Below are positions 1 through 12,376 of a stretch of DNA of 64,000 nt, piece after piece; within the stretch, counting starts at the first letter, position 1; the number at the start of each line of letters is the position of its first letter. A model generated the notes under the pieces. It did no database searches, was not told the DNA's origin, and saw nothing but the letters and a program-made list of their open reading frames with translations. A program made the position numbers and the translations under genes. This DNA comes from Delphinus delphis (lineage: Eukaryota > Chordata > Mammalia > Artiodactyla > Delphinidae): NCBI RefSeq assembly GCF_949987515.2, contig NC_082689.1:70120267-70184266 (forward strand), in the 5' to 3' direction.

Positions 1-1639
1 TTTGTGGCTATTCACACTAGAAACGTTTTTAACAGTTTATCAACAAAGACCCCCAGATGGCTATCCCATCATGCACGGTCTGCACAGTTCTAAGAAATTC
101 CTGGAATTTGGTCTGTTGTGTTATCATAATCCCCTCAGATGTACCCCCCATCTTAAAGAGGCTTTTACTAAAGCCATTAACCTCATTATCTTTTTCCTGG
201 TAAGAGTCAAATTTCTCAAATGGAAAATCTGTGTTTCAAATTCTACCATTTTATTTACCTTCTAACAAACATGGATTGGACCCTTAGCACTTCATGAGTA
301 CTCTTTTAAGGATCTCCACCTGGCAAATTCCAATGGACTCAGTTTACTTGAACTTTCTGAACACCTTTTCCAATACCCCTTTTCTCTTCTAATCCTTTAA
401 CCTCTGCTTTCATGACACCATGTCTCTTATTTCACTTTATATGTCATATCTATTCCATTCCTTGGGCTTCTTTTTTTCCCTTTGATATGTTTGCAGTGTT
501 CACTCTCAACATGTCATGCTTCCATTTAAGCACATGCTTTGTAAAATCACCTATATGGTATATTTTTTCACCATTAAACAATCTCTGCATAAACTGCTAG
601 TGAACGTAATATAGGCATTTTAGTTCTTTCTTGATTTTCATAAAAAGTCAATGCATTGACTATATAACTGAAAATCACATTATGGGTTATGGGGATAGAG
701 AATAAGTTTAAAGAAATGGCTTTTATAAAACATACTTGGGAAAGCAAAATTAACGAACATGAAACAATTAGAAAACTATATGAGAAAGTATTACAGGTGT
801 GAATATGGAGAACAAAAAAGTGGGTTCCCTACAACCATTAGTAATTAAACATTAACATGTACATATTAATTTACTGAATCCTTAAAACATCCCAGTGAAG
901 TAATCTACATTTTACATAAAGAAATTAGGCACTATCTCCTATATGTTAATTCCAGCAATACTTTTACTATAAATTTTTTTTCTAACTCTCCTTTTGAAAG
1001 TGCTTATAACGCTCTAGTACATTCTATGTATGTCCTCAACAGTAGAATTTTCCTCATTTTATACATTCAGTAAGTAACTATTAAGTACTCACTATGAGTA
1101 AGACAGTTCTTGCTCTTCAAGAAGCTTGCATTTGGGTTTTACTTTACCTGCCTGTAAATCTCAAATTATAATGCAATATGAAATATACAAAAAAGGAGTG
1201 TGCCCAACTGATGGGGACAATATAGCCACACAGCCAATAAGCAATGAAACTGTGAGTTAAATACAGTCTTATCTATCTCCAAAGACCTCAAAGCAACATT
1301 CATGGCAATTCGGGAAATCATTACTTTTTAATGACACATCCTGAATAAAGCCAAACCCATGATTTATTAAGTGACCCAGAATACGTAAATTCCTTCTAAA
1401 AATATTATAAGGAATCCAATTTTAAAATATAATTATATAAAATAGAGATATAAAATAAACATCATGTGTGTGCCCATACAAGTGTGTGTATGTATAATAG
1501 AAACTGCAGTTTAGACTGTTGAAAAAACTTTCTATGGCAGAGTCTACTGCTAGTTGCCTACCTAATACACATCTTCTTTTATAATATAGCTCTAATTTTA
1601 TTAAAGGCAGTAATGCTCACAGGTAAAAGACTATATAGC

Positions 1640-1990
1640 CTTTCTCAAAGCAAAGTATGTCCACGTGATTAAGTTCTGCCAATGAGATATAATCAGAAGT
1701 GCTGGGTGGGACTTATAGGAAGGATCCTGAACAGGAATTGATTTAGTTGAGAGGTCTCTCTCTTTTGCCCTTGCATTTCTTCCTGTTGCTTGGAACTCAG
1801 ATGGGATGGCTAAAGCTTTAGCAATCACCATGAATCATGAGGAGATCTAAACGATGGAAGCCAATACAAGGAAAGTGGAGCAAAAGATGGAGATATCTGG
1901 GTATGTAAATGTAATAACTTCAAAGTTTCACATGGACTTGAACTGCAAGAGATGTACATTCCTATCCTCTTTAAGCCATTGCTACCTCAA
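1640..1990 (+). repeat. Old LTR-like interspersed repeat, degenerate
   Basis: The stretch contains the pattern 'CAATGAGATATAA...GGACTTATAGGAAGGATCCTG' and ends with a TTTAAGCCATTGCTA segment and 'CTAACACAATAGAT'. The same order of motifs recurs at 53420-53710. It resembles old LTR-type elements whose tail reads TTTAAGCCACTG. I cannot name the subfamily with confidence. Confidence 0.4.
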
Positions 1991-2449
1991 GCTAACACAA
2001 TAGATATAAATAACACCTGCTTAGTGCAAAAACTAAAAAGAATCCAGGATTTACATAAAGTATAAAATTCCCCTACCTTCCACCTGAGAGGTGACACTGT
2101 TAACAGCATAATACGTTGAGATATATGTGAGACAGAGAGGTATCATTGAAAAATGGAGGGAAGGTAACATAGTAGGGACTTTTCATATTGTTACACAATT
2201 TCATTTTATACACATAACATCAAGTTTTAAATATTTCTCTAAGTTGGTACTTGTAGAATTTCATTCTTCATAATAAATCCTTAAAAGAGAACACGTTGGC
2301 TTAAAGAGTTATATGCACTTAAAATTTAAAGATAAAATGGGAGATGGCCTTCAAAAATGTCATATATCACTTTTTTATTTTCCTACTAGTGGCGCATTCT
2401 CCCAAACCATTTTTTTTTAATTTGAAAAGAAAAAAAAAATCTTATACTT

Positions 2450-2655
2450 TTAACTTTTTTCTTTGAATACTTAATAAGATTGAATTCTTTTTCATGTTTA
2501 TATGCCATTCATCTTCAGTGAATTTTCCAGCTCTGTTGTCCAATTTATTATCCTTTCTTTATATTTTATAGGAATTCTTTGTCTGTTATGTACTTTTTGG
2601 ATACTAGCCTTTTCTGTGTTATAGGTACAAATATTTTCTGCCAGTCTGACTCCTA
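2450..2655 (-). repeat. Ancient L1 fragment
   Basis: The sequence around 'GGAATTCTTTGTCTGTTATG' and 'AATATTTTCTGCCAGTCTG' matches the antisense of the L1 ORF2 C-terminal region in old mammalian L1M copies. It is short and degenerate, with no frame preserved. Confidence 0.5.
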
Positions 2656-2941
2656 ATAAGCATTTAATAAATGTTATTTTTATTGCAGGTAAACTTTACT
2701 GTCAAGTTATCAAAATTTAAAAGCTCACTGATATTCTTACTAGCACTAAAGTAACCTTTGGGAAGCTTGACCACAGCTTTACAAATACTAAGTCTTACTT
2801 TTGGAAATGGGAATTTATTCACAATGTTTTTAGCATTTTTCAAAGAAGTCATATATACATATTTATGCATTTACATTTTTTATGGTAGTTATTCCTAAAT
2901 ACTTTGTAATTTTGGATGCTTCTGTAAACTGATTTGCCTTT

Positions 2942-2980
<39 letters not shown>

Positions 2981-2983
2981 ATA
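2942..2983. repeat. (TA)n microsatellite in a SINE tail
   Basis: About 42 nt of TA repeats with two C interruptions lie between the poly(T) of the following SINE and its left target-site duplication. Confidence 0.9.
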
Positions 2984-3190
2984 TTTTTTTTTTTTTTTGT
3001 GGTACGCGGGCCTCTCACTGTTGTGGCCTCTCCTGTCGTGGAGCACAGGCTCCGGACACGCAGGCTCAGCGTCCATGGCTCGTGGGCCCAGCCGCTCCAC
3101 GGCATGTGGGATCTTCCAGGACTGGGGCATGAACCCGCGTCCCCTGCATCGGCAGGCGGACTCTCAACCACTGTGCCACCAGGGAAGCCC
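2984..3190 (-). mobile_element. CHR SINE, short class (~205 bp)
   Basis: Poly(T) at the left and the reversed head (CCACCAGGGAAGCCC) at the right. It is flanked by TGCCTTTTATAT at 2935-2946 and 3191-3202. It is tRNA-derived, with internal promoter-like head and body, and carries no gene. Open frames read through it are fortuitous. Confidence 0.95.
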
Positions 3191-4745
3191 TGCCTTTTAT
3201 ATTTTTCAACTGGTTTCAGCCTATGTAACTGCATGGCTACATAATTCTCAATCATAATAGTTCTAATAGTATTCTAGTTTAGTTTCATGTATTTCTATGC
3301 TTGATTGCAAACATATCCTATCATACTTAAATAATGATAATCTGGCCTGGTTTCCCAATATTTATATCTTATTTTGTTTTTCTTATCTTATTGCACTAGC
3401 ACAAAACAAGACCTTCTTATTTAATACAGCTACTTTGATAAACCAAATGTAATCATATAATTACATATTTTGTATGTAATTACATAAAAGTTGCATCCAA
3501 ACCTTCTTTCAGGTTCCTAAGTAGGCAGTTTTTCTACCTGAAAAGTAAACTGTCAGATCCCTGAATTTATAGGGCTACATGCTTGAAAACAAAGCAAACT
3601 TTTATGTGTCTATGCTATTCTTAAAAAAGTCTTTTACAATTCATTTTTTCACTGGCAGATTCATTTACAAATATCCAATCAAATGTTATCAATATTAAAA
3701 TACTGATACATCTTGGCACGAATAAACTAGGAGATTTGGAATAAAAGAGTTGTGGGTGCTAAAGTTCAGTAACTAGAGAAATCAATGACTAATAATCAAG
3801 CAGAACGTCTGCGTGGACTTCAGACTTGAAATCAAAAAGTTGGTACAAAGGAATTTAATTATTTTCTAACCTTCTTTCACTTTAGGAGCTAACTGGCACG
3901 TAACAGTAATTACCTTAGTTTAAAACACCAACCAATTAAAAAGAATACTATGAAGAACTGGTTGTATGGGCCTTTCTTTTTATATTTTAAGTGTTACTAA
4001 AAACTCCACCACATTCTCTTTCAATCACAGAGGGAATTACAGCCCCAAATTTGGACTCCTTCATATCACAGCTTATACATTGTTTTCACTTTATAACCAA
4101 ACCTTACAAATTTTTGAGTACTTCAGAGATTTTTTAAAACTGTAAAATAGCAAAAACTTCTGTGGATGGGCAGCAGTAACCATAAATAGGTTATTTCCTG
4201 GCAGTAGTACCAATAAGAATTTACTTAAACTTGTAATGTTACAGAGAAATGAAAACCATTCCTACAGTCCACTGAATAATAACTTAAATTTCTTTAAAGG
4301 TTAATTTATAAAAGGTTAACTGTTTTAAATAGGATGAACTATTGTTTTCTCTTTAATCTCCACAGCATGAAAACATACACTAGAAAGATTAAATATATAT
4401 ATATATTTTCCCTACAATCTAGAAGCAATGGGAATTTCCAGCTGGAACACTACATATAAATCAGGGCATGCTCTTCAAAGCCAAACCTAATTCTGCTGGA
4501 ATTTAGCTTGTATGGGCCCATCAACATTTTTTCAAAGCTCAATTCTCTCAAAAGGCTTGTTGTTAACACTTGGCAAATCTTATACACCGTCCCTTGGTTA
4601 ATATTTATTTTGTAAGATGTGTTTAATTTAAAAAGTAAAATATTACTTTTTTGGTGTGTGCCAACCAATATCAACTTTAACTGTCTCCAAAAGCTCTAGC
4701 CCCCACCATTAATTTTTAGTCCCACATAGTAAACTGCTTGTTTAA

Positions 4746-4871
4746 ACTTTTTTTTTCTTTTTTTTGGTCGAGCCATGATTTGTGGGATCTTAGTACCCTG
4801 ACCAGGGGTTGAACCTGCACCCTCGGCAGTGCAAGTGCAGAGTCCTAACCACTGGACCGCCAGGGAATTCC
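4746..4871 (-). mobile_element. CHR-related SINE, ~120-bp class
   Basis: Reads in reverse as a head GGGAATTCCCTGGCGGTCCAG with a tRNA-like body and an A-rich tail. The flanking duplication is CTGCTTGTTTAA at 4734-4745 and 4872-4883. It resembles the Bov-tA/CHR short monomer. Confidence 0.9.
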
Positions 4872-4959
4872 CTGCTTGTTTAATCTCTTCATCTTCTTTC
4901 TCAATCTTTCTACTTCTACTTAAATTGGAAATGTTAATGCTACCAACATACTTCTGGTC

Positions 4960-5515
4960 ACCTAGGCAGGAGACATTTAACTCATCTTTGATTCCTTCTT
5001 CTTCTACTTTATCTATCCAACTGGCACCATGTTTTATTTTATTAGTCTATTGATACCTCCCTTCCCACTGCCACTACAGTAATTCACACACTTAGTACCT
5101 TTTGTTTGGGTAATAGCAAGCTCCTCCTAAATATAGAATCTCCATTTCAAATCTCCTCTTACAACACTCTTTCTTCTATAGCCTTGTCAAATTATGTTTC
5201 TAAAGTCAGGTTCTGGGTATACCATGCCCCTGATCAAAAATAACTCTATCATGATTCTCCAAACTCTGTTACTTGACTTCAGTAACTTTAAAAATCTTTA
5301 TTCCCCACTATTCACCCTTTTACGTACACCCTTCTCATGTACTCTAGCCAAACACAGTTTCCTAAAGATGCCCTTGCTTTTCTGTCTCCTAGTCTTGCTC
5401 ATGATGTTCAGTTGGCCTAGGGTAACATTCCTTTGTACGTCCAAATCTTATTCATGCTTTAACGTCCAGTTCAAATGTTATTCTCTAAAGACATCATCCT
5501 GGGTCTGTACCAGCT
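4960..5515 (+). repeat. L2 (CR1-type LINE) 3' fragment
   Basis: Matches in order the pyrimidine-rich L2 3' region, including 'ACCATGCCCCTGATCAAAAA', 'CCTTGCTTTTCTGTCTCCT' and 'CGTCCAGTTCAAATGTTA'. It is ancient and has no open frame of interest. Confidence 0.65.
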
Positions 5516-5567
5516 GAAAGCAAAAGCCTTTGAACTTCTACAGGACTTCACATGGACTTCTCTATGG

Positions 5568-5715
5568 CAGTGTTCTCTAACTTCTAACTTGAATGAGTAT
5601 ACAAATCTCTTGGAAATCTTGTTAAAATGTTGATTCTGATTTAGAAGGTCAAACACCTGCATTTCTAACAAGATCCCAAGTGATACTGATGCAGCTGGTC
5701 TGTGGACAATCTGAA
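5568..5715 (-). mobile_element. MER5A-type hAT non-autonomous element
   Basis: Begins CAGTGTTCTCTAACTT and contains GCATTTCTAACAAGATCCCA and GATGCAGCTGGTCTG, in the order of MER5A read in reverse. The far terminus is degraded. Confidence 0.7.
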
Positions 5716-6153
5716 TACTAAGGTGTTATCAAACACACGAATTTTGGTCAAGTACTCTGGTTATGAACTTTTCTTAATGCCCCTGTTTTCCTAAAAATGA
5801 AGGAAGGATCCCTGTTTTCCACTGCAAATTGTACAGAAGATATTTGATAAGTATCTGTAAGCATAACACTGTATAGTATGTATATGTTTTACAAATTGCA
5901 GGTTTTCAACCCATTAATAGGTTGCAAACTATATGTCGATGTATATAATATGTATGTATATAACTGAAACAGTATGAAATTGAGTCAAATGAGAAAGAAA
6001 ATAGAATATAACCACTTGTAATAAGGGTAAATATTGCTTCATAAAACTTTTGTTGCAATATATATACACACATACATATACATTTGCAGGTACTGGGTCA
6101 AATGTAAAATCTATTTTTTATATGGGTTTTGGTCAAAAAAGTTGAAAAATACA

Positions 6154-6434
6154 TGTTATGAGTTGAATCATGTCCCCCCTAAAAGGATACATTGAAGTCA
6201 TAACCCTGGTTAGAGATTAGAGTTATGCTGCCACAAGCCAAGGAATGCCTGGGGACCAAGAGAAGCTAGAAAAAAAAAGAAGGATGCTCCCCACTAGAAG
6301 CTTCACAGGGGGCATGGCCCTATCAGTACCTTGACTTTGGACTTCTAGCTTCAGAATTGTGAGGGAATAAATTTGTTGTTTTAAGTCACCCATTATATGG
6401 TAGTTTGTGATTGCAATGCTAGGAAACTGATACA
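6154..6434 (+). mobile_element. Solo LTR of MLT1-like (MaLR/ERVL) type
   Basis: About 281 bp starting TGTTATGAGTTGAATCATG and ending CTGATACA. It has an AATAAA signal near 6367 and the TTGTTGTTTTAAGTCACCCA tail typical of MLT1 LTRs. It is flanked by the 5-bp duplication ATACA at 6149-6153 and 6435-6439. No internal retroviral genes are present. The middle is shorter than a full LTR, so it is internally deleted. Confidence 0.85.
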
Positions 6435-6629
6435 ATACAGAAGATACACTTTAGTCTTGGTCAAGTATTCTCTTAATTTCAGAATTGTAAAAGAACATAA
6501 ATCTATAAACAAAATGTTATCATGGCCACATATACTTTAGCATACAATAAATATTTTCAGGAGATTGTGAAAAATGTAACTTTTTTACATCCTCAATATG
6601 AAGTGGTCTCTCTTTGCTACTCTTTACAT

Positions 6630-6800
6630 CATCCTGTTTATTGTCTTCACAGCACTAATTACAATGTATTATGTTGTGTTTATTTGTTTACTTTCTGTTT
6701 CCCCTACCAGAAAATAAATTCCATGAGGATAGGTCTTATTTTTTTACCATATCCCCAGCACCTGGCACATAGCAGGTTTTCAATAAATACGTATTAAATG
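6630..6800 (+). repeat. L2 3'-end fragment
   Basis: Contains 'CCATGAGGATAGGTCTTATT', 'CCCCAGCACCTGGCACATAG' and 'TCAATAAATACGTATTAAATG', the diagnostic 3' end of L2. Confidence 0.75.
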
Positions 6801-6942
6801 AAAAACAGAGAAGTTCATAGAATAAGTTATATGTTATCAAGTATTAAATGCTGTTGTTGTTCACATCTCCTTGTTCCTCCTTCCCTTCCAAGAAAAAGTC
6901 CTCTGAATAATGAAGAGATTTCAATTGTAAAGCTATTTACAA

Positions 6943-7140
6943 CAGGGGTTGGCAAACTATAAGCCACGGGTCAAATCTAGCCAACTGCCTGTTTTAGTAA
7001 ATAATGTTTTACTAGGACATAGCCTCACTCATCCCTTTACGTAGTGTCTGTGGCTACTTTTACACTGTAACAGCAGGGTTGAGTAGTTGCAACAGACTGG
7101 ATGGCTTATAAAGCCTAAAATATTTACTATCTGGTCTACA
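6943..7140 (+). mobile_element. hAT-Charlie-type MITE, 3' end degraded
   Basis: Starts CAGGGGTTGGCAAACTATA and contains GGTTGAGTAGTTGCAACAGA and CCTAAAATATTTACTATCTGG. It is the same family as 54805-55026. The right inverted repeat is lost. Confidence 0.8.
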
Positions 7141-7165
7141 AAATAGGCCATTCTACTCTTAACTA

Positions 7166-7372
<207 letters not shown>

Positions 7373-10300
7373 CTAAAAAATATAAAGAAAAATTAATTAT
7401 TTTCCTGTATTGAGAAAATTTCCTTTATTTGTCTTGAGAAACAACTTTACAAACAACTTTTGGAATTAGTGAATTTAAGTTTAATTTTATTAATTTAAAT
7501 AAACTCTAATAAGTATCCTTCTAAATTTATATTAATAAAATCTAAGGAATACTCCAACTCATGGCCTTTGCATTTGCTGTCCCTTTGCCTCAAAGGCTAT
7601 TTTTCTTATCTTTCTATGGCTTACACTTCTCACTTCCTTAGATATAGCTGCCATTCCTCACCACTATATAATAAAGCCACCCCATACCATCTAAACATCT
7701 TTCTTTCCTTAACTTGCTTTATTATTTTTATAACACTATAAACAGCTGAAATTTTTGTTTTCTTGTTTAGTGCATTTCTCTCCCATTAAAGAGAAATCAA
7801 GGCAAGGACTCTGCTCTGTTTACTTCAAGATTACCAAGGTCTAGATTCTAGAATCTAGATCATAATCTAATCATAGCAAATACTAAATAAGCATATGTTG
7901 AATGAATGAAACTACTATGTTACACACAGGATTTCTAATAGTTTATATAGCCCTGCTCTCAAATGCCGAGATAAGGAGGTAAATGCCTCCATTTACTGAA
8001 TGACTGTGTCAATCTTTCTGAGTCCCTGTTTACATATCTATGAACTGAAGGCTTGTATTAGATAATCTTTAAATTTTCTTCAAATTCTAATATTCCATCT
8101 ATAATTTAAAATTTTTGAACTTCTTTATACCAGAATGAAAAGTCGTAAAACTGGGAAGGAAATCACAGATCCATCCACTTTGCAATCACATCAGCAAACT
8201 GGGATCAGACCCTATTAGTAGTGATCATGGAACTAAACACTTTAGTTCATTATTTCTCAAACTGGACTCCTAATTCTGAATACGTATTCTTCGAAGTTCG
8301 TAAGTTTTCAAGTTCAGAGTCTTAAGACAGTTTTTCTTAAAAGTCCTACTCTATAATGTCCTTCAGTTGAGGATAATCATTGAATAAGAAGAGTTTTCTA
8401 AACAATTGATAAAATTATGCAATGTGAAAAAAAAAACGGTACCTACAGAATGACTATTGCTCTTTTGCTATGAGAACCAGTATACTTTAAGTAAGATCCA
8501 CAAGCTATGAGGATCTAAAGACATAGTCGGAAGTGTATGAGTTTAGTTTAGAACAATTATTTGTTTAGAGGTTTGCAGCTAAAAGTGGTACAAAGTTTTC
8601 CTTATGCTGGAGAATAAGCTGCATGTCAAAATCACCTATGAGAATTTTCAAGACACAAAAGATCCGTATTCCTCCATGCCCCTCCTAGGGCCCATGGAAG
8701 CAAGAGTAGTTTGGAAAAAAACTGGAAAATTCCTGCACATGTAACCCGAATTTCTTGGATTGCTTCCCATCTTCGCCAGTGACAGTGTTTTAGAAAATAC
8801 ATCCTCAAGAAATTTTGGTGCAGCTGCAACTACCTATGCTATAAAACTACCTATAATTAAGTGTTGAGAATTGGATTTTTCTACACTTCAGAAGCAAACA
8901 AAGAAAGTTCCCACAGAGCAGGAGAATAATTCTACCATGCCTGGACAAAGATTGGATTGGGCCCCTCAGGTAACACTTGGAGTTAAGTATACAGGTTGGT
9001 GAGATAAGAGTAAAGGCAGGGCTTTGAGTATCAAGAAAGCACCTGAACTGAGCTATACTAGGAACATAAACAAAATATTAATTAATTTATGTAAGTATTT
9101 ATATGTGTGTTTTTTATACCAAGGATGGTGGCTAAGTTTATGGGGTACCATAAAGGAAAAAAAGAAAAAGAAAATTTGATGTAATTAGATGGATATTTCC
9201 AAATAGCTGGGTGTCAGACTGATAAAATATTTATATATCTGAATGAATTTTTCAGTTTATGTCTGAGTGGTACCCTTTTATCCCACAGCCTGTACCTATT
9301 CTACATAAAATTAAAATAAGTGTTGAAAATGTACTTCAAGCTATCAACTAAATCTACCACAGGTGATATGAACTTTGGGACAAAAGCAAGCAGAAGGAAG
9401 AACTATGGCTCTGTGTCTCCCCTCAGGTCAAGGAAGAACTGGTCCCCTGCAGCCCCTCACTCAAAGTCATGCTCAAGCACCTAGGACCTTTGAGTGAGTT
9501 TACTGGTGGCTTTGAACTTTTAAAACAATTGTTTATCAAACTTCAGAAAATCTTATACAGCACATTCTGCCCACAATATATAAATAAGACCGAAAAGGGA
9601 GATGATCTGGTTGAAAGAGGGAGTAGTATGGAGAGCCCTCTAACTCCACTCCCATACACCATCACTAGAATCCCTTCTAGGGTGACTTTGTGGGGAACAC
9701 TTTCAACTAGTAAGAAAGGTCTTGTTTACTACTGATTACTTATGTTTGGACTTCAGCGTGCATGTAGAAATCAAAACTTAGGGGCTGTCAACAGTACTCA
9801 TGTTCTTTCAAATTTTTTAAGTCTTTCTCAGAGAGAAATACAAGAAGCTTATTTGGAGGATGACTAATTGTAATAATAAAGAAAAAAAGCAGTTCAGATT
9901 GTAATTTCAAAAAGCAGTAGGCAGACTTAAATATTTCCAATTAGTTGAGAGAAAAACTGTTCTTGAGGTAATCCTAAAACAGTAGAAACTAAAGAATGCT
10001 AATCTACCAAGACGCTAGGTAATTTTTAAAGTCATCAAATTTGATTACTATAAAAAGGTATAAAAATTTAGATCTAAATATCTGAAAACCCTTAAAATGC
10101 ATTTCCCTTTTGACTCACCTTTAGTTTATCCTAAGTAACCATGGTACTTTTTTAAAAAGCACTACACAATTACAATCTAATTTATTCCTTTCAAATCTGG
10201 AAAGCTATTTATTTAGCAATTTAGTAACAAAAGGCCATTTTATTGGAGAAGATAAATTAATCAGAAAAATCGCAGAACTAGAAGAAAGATTTTTATAATT

Positions 10301-10553
10301 CATCATAAAACCAAACTGGAATGTTTGTTTCCTACTTCCTCTCCTGTTTTAGCGCCTACCAATAAGGTAAAATGTCTCTCAATTTGTCCAATAAAATATT
10401 CCTTTATTTTATGCTACAGTTCATCAGGAATGAAAAAATATTTGAACGCATCAATGAAAGAGGTCAACAATTTAAATTCAAATATACCAGGTAATAGTTT
10501 AAATTGTTTGAAATAGATTTTTTTCCGCCTCTAAGATAAAAATTTAAGCTTAC
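7373..10553 (-). other. PSMD14: PSMD14 intron between residues 215 and 216
   Basis: This 3181-nt intron contains an L2 fragment near 7555-7920. The rest is AT-rich unique sequence. The 88-codon open frame at 9469-9735 resembles nothing I know. Confidence 0.85.
7555..7920 (+). repeat. L2 3'-end fragment
   Basis: Shows 'GCCTTTGCATTTGCTGTCCC', 'AAGGCAAGGACTCTGCTCTG' and an ending with 'ATGTTGAATGAATGAA', typical of L2. A 20-bp palindrome sits inside at 7840-7859. Confidence 0.7.
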
Positions 10554-10628
10554 CTTCTGTTCCAGTTCATTTTTCCGATAGTTAATAGTAATGGAGTAAT
10601 AATGTCTGTTTAGTCCATGAATTAACGC
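10554..10628 (-). CDS. PSMD14: PSMD14 coding exon, residues 191-215
   Basis: This 75-nt exon (25 codons, phase 0) encodes [20 protein letters not shown] followed by ELEQK. It is the end of the MPN domain, leading into the C-terminal helices. The acceptor reads CTATATAG and the donor is GTAAGC. A CHR SINE in antisense orientation lies about 490 nt upstream in the preceding intron (11121-11329). Confidence 0.95.
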
Positions 10629-11120
10629 CTATATAGATAAATGATTAGAAGGACAAATTAGTATTTTTCATCTAATAAAATAAATACAACTGTTTGAAAC
10701 TGTTGACATATCCTGTAGACAATACCTTTACCATCTTCTAAAAATAGCTTTTTATCCTAAGTAAATATTAAACTTTTTCTCTCAGCTACGAGTTTAGAAG
10801 TGAGGTTTAGAGGTACAGGGCACACATTCTTTAAAACATGACATAGAGCCGCACAAATTCAACAGTTTTAGTAGCCTTGCTCAGAGTCAGAGATATGATT
10901 TGACCTCATCATAATCTAACCTATAATTATTCATAATTTATAAATAATACATAATTTATTAAGTCTGATTTTATTATTATCTACATAGGGGGATCTTTCT
11001 TATTTCAAAAGAAAAGCCTAAAGAGACATAATAATATAATTATTCCTTCACCCACAACATTAATCTGGAGTTTCCATTTTTCTTAATTCAGTTCTAACAT
11101 ATTAAAAATAACTGTGTCTG

Positions 11121-11329
11121 GGCTTCCCCAGTGGCGCAGTGGTTGAGGGTCCGCCTGCCGATGCAGGGGACACGGGTTTGTGCCCTGGTCTGGGAGGATC
11201 CCACATGCCGCAGAGCGGCTGGGCCCGTGGGCCATGGCCGCTGAGCCTGCGCATCCGGAGCCTGTGCTCCGCAACCGGAGAGGCCACAACAGTGAGAGGT
11301 CTGCATACCGCAAAAAAAAAATAAAATAA
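11121..11329 (+). mobile_element. CHR SINE, short class
   Basis: Head GGCTTCCCCAGTGGCGCAG and an A-rich tail with the pattern AATAAAATAAAAA. The perfect 17-bp duplication AAAAATAACTGTGTCTG lies at 11104-11120 and 11330-11346. It is antisense to PSMD14. Confidence 0.96.
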
Positions 11330-11805
11330 AAAAATAACTGTGTCTGCATATGTCTCCAAATTAACGAAATGGAGTTTGTTTTTTAGTGGGTCCAGTCTCA
11401 GGCAACCTCACTAAGCAGAAATTTTTCCACTGTACTTGATCACCAAGACAAACACTCAAATCATCATAAAAACTGAAGCTAATGGCATGGCTTTATTAAG
11501 AAACAATAATCCTGCATGTGCTGTAATCCATTCACAGCTGCACAAATGTCTAACTCTAGCTACATAGGTTCAAATGAGGTCCAAAACAGTTTCTGTGGAC
11601 CCCTCTGTCAGCCTTCTAAGACATTAAAGTACAGAAATACACCCTGGACATATCTTCAAGTACAAAAACAAAAAGGGCTTTGGGGTTAACTCTCAGGAAT
11701 CTAAAGATAAAGCTAACTAAAACAACCACCACACTAATAACTGGATTTTTACAATGTAGTCTTAAGGTGTTGAGGTAGAAGAAGGGGTGGAAAGGAAACA
11801 TTTGA

Positions 11806-12012
11806 TGAGCACCTGCACCTGCTTTACACAATAAGTCTTCTAATCTTCACAACAACCCAGTAAGGTAGGCTGGTTCCATTTGTATTTTGACAGATGAGGA
11901 AATAAGACACAAATCTCAATTTGTCCTAGTTTATACCTAATAAAATGCAAAGCTGGGATTTGAACCCAAGTTTTTCTGACTCCAAAGCCCATGTTTTTTT
12001 CTATCATACTAT
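11806..12012 (-). repeat. MIR SINE
   Basis: Contains 'TTTTGACAGATGAGGAAATAAG' (core region) and 'GCTGGGATTTGAACCCAAG' (tRNA-like box B) in the reverse orientation. Confidence 0.8.
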
Positions 12013-12167
12013 GCTACAATGTATCTTAGGAAATTCTTAAATTAAGTCTTTGTACTTCAGGGATCAGAATGAAAACAAAGCATAGTCTTATTTTTAAACT
12101 TTGCTAGCAAAAATCGCCCTACCAAATACTAACCCGTTTTAGGTATGTACTATAACAATCCATTCTT

Positions 12168-12376
12168 TTTAGTTTAGTTTTGTTTTTGGTTTTTTTTGTG
12201 TGGTACACGGGCCTCTCACTGCTGTTGCCTCTCCTGTTGCGGAGCACAGGCCCCACGGCCATGGCTCACGGGCCTAGCTGCTCCGCGGCATGTGGGATCT
12301 TCCCGGATTGGGGAACGAACCCGTGTCCCCTGCATCGGCAGGCGGACTCTCAACCACTGCGCCACCAGGGAAGCCC
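12168..12376 (-). mobile_element. CHR SINE, short class, internally deleted
   Basis: Poly(T)-rich left end, reversed head at right, and the 14-bp duplication AACAATCCATTCTT at 12154-12167 and 12377-12390. Compared with its siblings it lacks about 16-20 nt of the GGACGCGCAGGCTCAG segment. Confidence 0.95.

Noticed and set aside
2849..3257. Several overlapping open frames of 81-107 codons
   Set aside because: They run through a CHR SINE and TA repeat; the same RSTGSG/AGDTGSCPG-like peptides recur at every SINE copy in the window.
8590..8720. Possible further MER5 copy
   Set aside because: Only a short 'AAAATCACCTATGAGAATTTT' resemblance and no terminal repeats.
9469..9735. 88-codon open frame
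   Set aside because: No recognisable domain, no splice or promoter context, within a PSMD14 intron on the other strand.
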